A DNA stretch of 64,000 nucleotides from Ophiura sarsii (taxonomy: Eukaryota > Echinodermata > Ophiuroidea > Amphilepidida > Ophiuridae): the NCBI GenBank assembly GCA_035610835.1, contig CM069447.1, positions 23,237,259 to 23,301,258 of the forward strand, in the 5' to 3' direction. The stretch's first letter is position 1, and every line of letters begins with the position of its first letter. The translations under genes were made by a program, and so were the position numbers. Under the pieces are notes generated by a model, which worked only from the letters and a program-made list of their open reading frames with translations, did no database searches and had not been told where the DNA came from. Below, piece after piece: positions 41,101 through 51,200 of this stretch.

Positions 41101-42222
41101 GAAGGCAGACCAACAAAGTTATTAAACCTGCAAGTGCGATTTGTGAGCAGAGCAGCATCCTGAGAGTGGGGAATTGGCATAATCAAGTGCACGCATTGTG
41201 TGATTACAAGTATAAGTGTTGGTGTCCCGCAGATTTTGCAGGAGTCCAATTTGTTAGATTTCTCGAAATAAAGTGTGATAACCAAATGCCGCAAAAATTG
41301 GTTACAATATTGATCAAACTGTGATTATATAAAGTGGAACAGTCTACTTTAGATCCCAGACAATACACTTTTTTGGACTTATAGTCAAGATAGTCCATAA
41401 GTACCATTTCAAGTGTAGTTATTTTTAAAGCAGGCATACAGTAGGTGTTATTATTATAGTACAGGAATACGAAGAATTAGAAACAATATTATTTTGCCCT
41501 CCTTACCCTCTTTATTTCTTATTTTTCCAATGAACTGATTGTTGTTGATTTTGTACATGTGAGTTTCTATTGCGAATGAAACTACACCCCCCCCCCCCCT
41601 TCTACGAGCAGTATACACATGCATTCTGCCCACACGAATACTCGATTAAGTTCTAGATAAAGGACAGTCTATTAATGTAAAAATAACCCCCTCTTTGCTC
41701 GAATCCGGATGACAGCATTTTGTTCATGACTTTCTACACCTTGTCTACATTTGTACACATTGTGCCATATAATCCTGCACTATTTGTCCTCTTCAAGCTT
41801 TCAATCACATTGGTCGAATACATATTAATCATGCAAATACATCATTCTTAATATTCATTAATTTCTTTAACCCGGTCCAGTAAATGAACTGTTGGTGTCA
41901 CAGACGTCCTCACCATATGAACTTATCGTGTCTTGGTTGGAATTGATAGAAGGTCGATGCATAGTTGACAGATACATCATTCGATACACTCTTATCAACC
42001 AAGATCAGTGCAAAGAGGAGATTGAAGAGACGATTCAGATAGAAACCAGTGATCTGATGGTAGTTCTAGATAATCTGTACCCGTATTCCACATACCGTGT
42101 ATCTATCTCAGCCGTGAACTCTGCAGGTGAAGGGATGGAGTCATCAATGATTCAAACGACACATGAAGCAGGTATGTATAGACAGTATATTGATCATAAA
42201 CATACTCGGATAGCCTGTATAT

Positions 42223-42253
<31 letters not shown>

Positions 42254-45200
42254 TACTGGTGCACCAAAATGCAACAGAAAGTGACTTGGGGCATCTATAC
42301 TCTGTTTGGCCATCTCGAGACAGTGACGTAACCGCGTATTCTACTAATTGCATCACATAACGCGCGCGCATACTTGCGGCGCTGGCGTACAAACACGAGC
42401 GTTGAAAGGCGGAAGATACACACGCGTGCGTAAAAGCTGCGCCTGTTCAGTTACGTCACTGTCTGGAGATGGCCAAACAGAGTATAGGTAATCTCTTTAC
42501 ATCCTTTTGCGATTATTCTGACGACAAGAAATTGAGGCTACCACCTTACAAGTATAACCTTGTGTATTATTAATAAGTTATTATTAATTATTGATTATTA
42601 GTAAGTATTGTTGTATTTCGCCTGTTAGAGGCTCTCAACAAAGGCTTTGAATACATAAGTGCTCGTTCGTCTGGTGTTCATGTAAACACAGTTCCTGTGG
42701 TCTAGTGGCTTATCCGATCGCCGCGACCGGGTTCGAGACAGTGTATTGTTAAGGTCTTTGTTAATTTAATTCACGCCAGTTTGTCCGAGTCTTTATACTA
42801 TATTATGTATTATAGTATATAATATATGGACTCGGACAAACTGGCGAGAATTGAATTAACAAAGACCTTAAAAATACACAGCCTCGAACCCGGTCCCTCT
42901 TGCTATCGCGGTGATTGGTTACTCCACTAGGCTACAGGGACTGTGCTTACATGGATACCAGACGAACGAGCTAGTATGTATACAAAGTCTTTATTTCAAT
43001 TACTCGGCTGGTATCATTTGCTTGATCCTCGCGTTTATTTAATTAAGTTTCGCTCGTCATAGATTCTGCTAGAATCATGCTTATAGGCCATCATCAATTG
43101 TTATTATTATAGTATATGTTAGAAACATCATTTCCCTCTCTTATAAGCCAGAAACATGGTCAGCGAACACTTAATGTTGGTCTCTATTTTTAACTGTACA
43201 AACAAACAAAACGGCCATGTTTGTGAGGTCGACCTCACAAACAATGTTTGTGTAACAGGAAAGGCTCAGTAGGACGTGGGTTAACGAGCAAACATTGACT
43301 GTCAGTATTTTTTTCTTCTTCAGAGCCCTCATTGGCACCATCAAATGTAAGTGACAGTGAGGTAGGGTCAACTATGCTGAATATGCAATGGATGGAACCA
43401 CCGTGTGGTTCGAGACACGGGAAATTGTCTTACTTATACCGTCTTAAGAATCAAACGGACGCAGTTGTGAGGACGGGTGTAACCCAATCAACGAGCGTTA
43501 CAATGACAGAGTTAGAACAACTTACATATTACACTTTCCAAGTAGCGGCCGTTACTGATGCAGGTAGTGGTCCATGGTCAGATCCATACAACACTGCAAC
43601 AACACGAAAAGGTAGATTTAGTGAAAGTTAGGCCGTACTGCAAAACCAGTACACATGGCTCATGGTAAAGTTAATTATACGTAGTAAGACTGTTACGATT
43701 GGCGTCAAAGTAATAGTTTGCACCAAAGAAAATTAAACTGATAACGATGCAAATAGTTTCTTCTTTATTTCAGCAATATTTGCTGGTTTCAGTTCAATTT
43801 TCATGGGTGCTTGTATTTGGCCCTGAAATATAAACACTTGTATGTTCCGATCACTTGAGCTTTTTTTTTTCTCGCTTCGTTACGGAAGTAGGCCTACTTA
43901 TCATAAGATAAATCAATATGAAGTCTTGATACCGTGGAATCTTAGATTGCAATGAAAATGTTTTCATGACAATTCCAATGCTCAATGTTATATTACAACA
44001 GACACAAGGGACCAAACGGACTAGGCTTAAATGTTGTACCAAGTGCAATATTGTGTCATCCGGTATTGTTACCTCGCCTTATGACTTTAAAATAAAACCT
44101 GGTTTGATCAGTTCCAAATTGGCGATCAAAACCGCTTGCGTGTGGCCATAATCGCGCGCGTACGCGCTTGGATTAGTTTTGACCGCGGAAAGATAAAAGC
44201 CGAATACTTCTCGACAATTTTGAACAGATTATAATAAATTAGGTAAGGCCTACATCGACAGCTCTCATAAAATATAAATACACCGAATGGCGCGTGTTGC
44301 ACTATTTGCAAACCTTTCTTGGGTCCTTTGTTAAGTTTGTATACAATTGTCATGAAATTTGAGTTATGTTTTTAAAAATTCTTAGAGAATCCAAGAAATA
44401 TATAGTTTGGTTTGTGTTAAGATGACAAAATTCAGCATCAAAACGTGAAAGAAAACAACAACAAATTAACAAACAAACAAACAAACAAACAAACAAACTG
44501 TTATTCGAATTCGAGACAGTTCATTATGCGTCACTCCCATAGCATATGTTTACTTATTAAGGTATAGAAAATTGTCAATGTGTAAACAATTTTGTGTCCC
44601 CTCTCACAGAAATAAAGGCACCGGCAAAACTTCCAGACATTGATGACACTCATGTAACGTCAACAGCTTTTGCTACGGTTAAGATAACAATTCCACAAAG
44701 CACTAATGAACTCGTAACGTAAGTTATTTCACGATTTCTTTGATTATTCCGTTTTAAAGGAGCACTGAGAAGGAGTGTGCCTTCAATATTCCTGGAAATC
44801 AGTTTTATACACCTACGTTATACTTTGACAATACTATTAAAGTACCATGTGAAACCGTAATTACCTCAATTCGACGTCTATCGTGTATCACTTCACGTCA
44901 TTTCGATGGAGATGACATCAAATTTATTTACACCACCCGTCACGTAAATTGCTTCAATCGAATTTCTATCCAACGCCATCATTCACCCCTATTCCCATAA
45001 ACTATTATACTCCAGGGTTCCTACCTTGGAGGGTCGAGGTCTATTTTGAGGAAGGACTCCACACTACATGCTTTAGCTATTTAAAGCAATTTTCTGACCC
45101 ATGTGAGAAAAATGATGGTCTCCCATAACTGCGAGTCCTAGCTCCCAGAGACTTACGGGACAGTAACAACGCTAAGAAACGTATGCCTATCATTCATGTG

Positions 45201-48200
45201 TGGAATCAAATCAAGTACAGTTCCAGGCTTAGGACTCTCGATTATGGGACTCGCTCTTAACTGGGATTGTGGAAGTGAACCTCGTTACCCTGTTTGATAC
45301 TCAGATACATAAACAGCTCTTTCACGAAAGGGAGTATAGAGCGAACAGAATAACATATCATCATTTATTAATGGTAACAAGATTTTTTCAATAAAATTAG
45401 ATTTTAACGTGAGTCACTGTGTCCCCGTGTCCCTCTATTTCGCTGCCATCTTGACGGACCATATCGAGGGACTGGGAAAGAAAACGAATACCAATAAGTT
45501 GAGGTGAAATCAAAACTAATTGCATACTAAGTTGCTAGTTGTTAATTCCTGGTTCGCGCGGGTTCTCCACTTGGCTAGCTTGCGACAATTGACCGGCTGT
45601 TACATTCATCGGAACCCTCCCCGCGTGTCTGGGTTCGGTCGCGAGCGACTTTCGTGTGTCACAATCCTCCGAGATTTCCTACGATGAGGTAGATTCTCTA
45701 TTCTGTCTCTGATTTTTTCCACCCACCACGCCCATTTGGTGGCATTCTCGTTGCATGTTTTCAGGTTTGCATTTCTTTTTGGCATTGTTCTTTTTCGTTT
45801 CTAAAAATTTAGACCAAATGTGATGCGATCTGTGAAAACCCGCCACATGGTGGCATTTTTCATATTGGAGATATTTATATCATAAGAAAGCTAACATTGT
45901 GCTGATTACAGAACTGTTTCGATCATTTTTCTACGATCACTACAAAAAAGTTATGAGTGAATGATGATTGTGATGTCATCAAAAGCTACAAAACAAGAAA
46001 TCATGAAAACAGGCCAAAAAAGATACATAATTCAATATAATAACATTATAAGGTTAATAATAAAAGTGACTTAAGTAAGTTTTTGAAGGTGACATTTTAT
46101 GAAAGATGATGATACAAAGAATTGGAAACTAATTTTCTTTAAAAAAATCTAAAAAAAAAAAAAAAGTGTTTGTATTTTTTATTATTATTTTTTTTTAAAT
46201 TACCCATAATCCCTAGTTCACATTTTGCGACATCCGACGGGTTTTCACAGATCACATCACAAATTATTAGTCAGTACAAGTGATACTGAATTGCGTCATG
46301 CGTTTTTTGGATTCAAAATGTTATTTTATTTATAAATACAAAAATATGTACATGTACGGTTCACATATTACAGGTTTATGTGTCTTGTAATTATATAAAT
46401 CACGTCATATTATTTCATGTACAGCAATTGCAATATGAAATTGATCAGCTTAAATCAATACATTTTTAGTGATTCCCTTTTTTCGGGCTGGCACTGCCTT
46501 AAGAGTAGGGGGGCAGCACTACTCAGCGGAGTCTGCGGTCCCCATGCAAGGTCACTTGATTGTTCATGATTCAGCGGAGTCGTGACAATCTGATATGCGA
46601 TATCATTTGAAGGTGATTGCCTCTGTGGTCGGCTCGCTGCGCCGGAGTAGGATTAGCTCTCTCTGCGATCCCCAGTCGAATCACCCCGCATTCTCTATGC
46701 GAACTATGAGTTCAAATAAATTATACCTTGACAATTGTGTTAAAATTATGTTAAATTATTTCCGATTTTTGGTTTCACTGTTGGTGAATAAATCTATGAT
46801 TTACCTCTCGTATGCTCAGAGGCATTATCACACACATCTTCTCCTTGCGTTTCTCTTAACTTATGTGTTCAACGGCAATGGACGTGTTGTGGGAAGTCAC
46901 GACACTTCCGGTCACTTCTGACTTACTGCCCATGCGCAAGTCTGCTCGAACGCTGATCCAAAGCTCCTGGTTGGTCAAATCTAAACTGTAGCGATGTTCA
47001 CGATTGGTAAATCAGTGCGCCCAACCGCGTCACGCGATGCAGAAACCTGCGTGAATCCACCGACGCAGTGTGGCGTAATAGTGCGTGACAAAGTTCATGT
47101 TTATTCACGAGTCTATCAGCGCACACTTTTGGAACTGTACTTAGTTCAATATTAAGCACCCTCGCAGGGGCCATGTGTAAATTGTGCAGACCATAATGAT
47201 TCAGTATAACGTGATTGTTGCTTATACAATCGAGAAACTGAACTTCTGAAAGAGCGAAATTGTGGGTCATTCATGGTATTGCATCAACCGTATATTTTAT
47301 TATTTGACAAAAATAATGGTCAAAAAGCAAAATAGATTAAAAAACACTACACATTCTAAAGCACACCTCACATTAAATGATTTCACAAGTTAATGTCCTT
47401 GTCGACTCCCGATAATTCATTCCTATAATATGTGTTTCCAACTGTATAGAAGTTATCAAGTTGGTGTTCAGATAAAGGAAATGAAACCAAAAAGGAGGAC
47501 GAGTCGATTCGGTCATTATTTCGAGTCAAAAGAAGCGTACGTGACGGCAGAGTTATCCAAGAATGACGTCATTCTGAGCCCAGTGTTTCTAGTAGGTGAT
47601 GGTCAAATGTACGGACAGTATTACAACGCTCCGCTGGAGGCTAACCAAATATACACGTTGCACGTTGCATTTGTCGTCCGAATAAACAACACTGTAAGTT
47701 GATTGAGTTCCGTAGAGAGAAACGTTAATACATTAACCAGAGTAGTATCAGCAGACTGTATATGTAATGTCTTTAAAAATAGAATGGATGCACGGTGTAA
47801 TGGGCTGTATTTCATTGTATTTAAACACAGTTAAGCTAAACGCGCGTTTAATTTTGACTTTAAACACAGCGTTTAACTAAACGCAATTCTCAACAATGTG
47901 TTTAATTTAAACCGCGTCTAACTCACTGAGAAGTGTCTAACTTTATTAAACATGGGAATGTGGGTAGTTTACAACGCACCTTTAACTAAACTCAATTCGG
48001 TTAATATCTAGTAGAAAGGTTGATTTTTCTTTTGACAAATCCATGGTGTAAAGTATAATAAGCTTATACTTACAATTTACGCGTAATATGTCATGCTCAC
48101 TGAGCACTTCATCAGACTATTTGACATCTGACCTCTTCACTGTCTTTTTGTAGTAATTACAACCGGAAGTAGAGGGCGGTATAAAGTTCAGCTTGTCGGT

Positions 48201-51200
48201 CAATATCATTGTAATCCATTTAGGCAACATTAAATTGAATATCTGTATACAGTGAACGCACGACCACTCCGGGGAAGAGATTAAAGGGACACAAAGTAGT
48301 GATGAAGATTTTTTTTTTACTTCAGAATTCAAGATGAACATTAACAATTACCATTATTGTTGTTTCTTCTCACAAAAAAACACAGCAAAACTTGATTAAG
48401 ACATTATCATCGCTATTTATTGAACCTTTTCTTAAGAACGCCCAACTAGTCAGTATACTATCAGTAAACAAATCTACTAGGCTCGTACACCAATATTCAT
48501 TACTTCATTACAATATAAATACAAAAGAACAATGTTTATAACCTGTACAAGTATAAAGTAAAAGTATATTATTTATGGGCATATTTAATTCACAAGAAAA
48601 AACATTATACGGTACAGTCATCACAATTATCAAAATATTAAAATAAATGTTGTTATAATTTAAAAAAACAGTGAACAGAAGGTCAACCAATCTTGAACCC
48701 ACAGCAGCGGTGAAGTCAAATCAATTTTACGATCATGCTCTTAATCCCTCCATCAATAGGTGCTAATTGGGCTGTGATGAATAGACACTTGAGTGGATCA
48801 ATACTAACAGCCATGGTGGGGAGTTTAGTGAGGGTTCATTTTCAACATTTAAAACACACAATTTTGAGCTTAAAGTCGACTGAATCTAGAAAAAGTCGAC
48901 CTATATGAGTAGCATAATCATAAAGAGGAAATATTAAACTTAATTTTGACTGACTTAGTTTTAAAATTGTACGACCAGTTAGCTCCCAATAATTTGTTGA
49001 AAATTGGGGTCAATTGGGGTCATGAACATTTAGACAAATCAGTCAGTAGAGGTGTGTCATTTTATTGCAAGTTGATTGGACAAACATTTGCCTGTACAAA
49101 ATGATTTGTTATTGACTAGTTACACTTCTGACGTTAAATGCTGATCGCGGTTAGATCAGCCTTTTTTGAACCGATGTTTTGTTGTACAAAGAGGGCTAAT
49201 TTGTTTTAATCCTTATAGATGTAATTTCATACATGTAATACAATTGTAAATAATACCAATCCCAGTTTTTATCATAATTGAGGGCGCAACCTCCAACACA
49301 TCTCTTAGTGTCCCTTTAAAGGATGAATTATAAGGTAATACAACAGCGTCTAGTACAAGAACACTGCCCTAACTGTTAATCATAGTCTCTGCGACTCAAA
49401 CTATAAGTGTGCGTTATTTAAATGCATCACAAGGATATGTGTTTTAGGCTCAAATAATTCTACGAAATGACGTTTGTTATCCAACAGCATAATCATGTGT
49501 ACAGTACGAATATTGTATAACGTTCTTTACTTTTTAAGGTGGTATGTGCACTTGATTTGTCTAACTCAGTGTACTGATTACCTTTTGTTTGTAATATGCG
49601 GTTAATATCATCAAAAAAGAATTAAACATTAAAATGCTTTCATAACCATTTCACAGGTTTTTGAAGCGTATTGGTCCGAGGGTACAGATGTCACTACGCC
49701 TTCAACTTATGATAGGAGTAAAACCAGTAAGAATATTCACAAACTACATTATAGTAATACATGGGGATTGATTATCATGTATTAACATTTTCTGATCATG
49801 ATCCGTTTATGCATCCTAAACTAATTTACAATACAAGAGCAATAAATAAATCCCTTATTTTCGGCAACTATATAATATTGCCAACGTTTGAGAAGGCTTC
49901 ACGATTACACCGTTACATCCTCGACTTCTAGAAGGAGGAGGTATTTAATGTTTTCACGGGAACATGGTATTGGTACTATACAACTTAATGTGTTAGTGTG
50001 ATTTTATTATCATGGTCATTGCCCTTACCACAACTGACTGCTTAATATGCAGTCTATATGCAGTCGATAAGCAGTCGAAGACAAATGACTACCTAATTAA
50101 GCAGTCAACGAGTAGTCAGTGTAGACATAAGCAGTCGAAGACATGTTACTTTAGCAGTCGCTGGAAATGTTAGCAGTCAAACATATATTTAATCAGTCAA
50201 ATAATATTTGACTGTTTAAGCAGTCGAAGACTTGATAAGTTGAAGGTCTATTTATGTAGTCGAAGCCCTATAAATGAGGCCTTATAGTACTTATAACTTT
50301 TGTAAACATCAAAATGAAGCTCTAACACTCTATGAAGCTCTAACACTTAGGAATTTTCAGCATCAAAATGATGAAGCTCTAAATTATCAGCATCAAAGTA
50401 AAGTAAAGTAAAGACTCACGCCGAGCAAAGCTCGAGCGCGGAATGCCCATCTCTCTTTCATTAGCGTTTGGGCCAGACTCCTCCATGTAATATTCGGCTG
50501 TGGGGTGCGCCACTCCTCTGTTTTACTTCTCAACATGACTTAATGCCGGTACCCAATTATACACCTGGGTGAAGCATCAAAAGGAAGCGCTAATACTTAG
50601 ATATACACTGAGCCAAAAAAGAAACTTATACAATTTTAACAGATCACCAAATAAAATTCTGTGCATAAAAATGTACCAAACTTGGATACAATATTACTGC
50701 AATGTATTGCTTCAAATGGCAGTCAATAACCAATTGTTTGCTTCAATGACACAAGAGAAATGTGCACTGACTCAGACAACGTCTTGCATCACAGGTCACA
50801 GCAAACAATTTCAGCAACATAAAGTTAAAACATTTCAGAGAGTCAAAACAAACTCATATCCAAACAAACAATTAAGTCATTAATAACGGGTATGTCCACC
50901 TCCAGCTTGCAGGCAGGCTGTGCATCTCCTTCTCATGCTTCCAATCAAGTTCCTGATGGTAGCCTGGGGAGCATTGTTCGCCCTGTAGTTCAAACCATTC
51001 ATTAGTTCAAACCATTCATTTGAAACTGTAGCGACTGCTTATAGATGGTCCCTACATTCCATCAATCAAACTAACCACCATCTCGTATGAAAGACGTGTT
51101 TCACCACGGTTCCTGACACCGAGGTTCTTCTTTGACCCTTATAATTTGTTGATCATTTAATTGTGTACTAATCTGTAACATTAATATTTTGATCCGTAGA

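Noticed and set aside
46595..46921. 108-codon + frame in a copy B intron
   Set aside because: No domain, no splice context, no counterpart in copy A.
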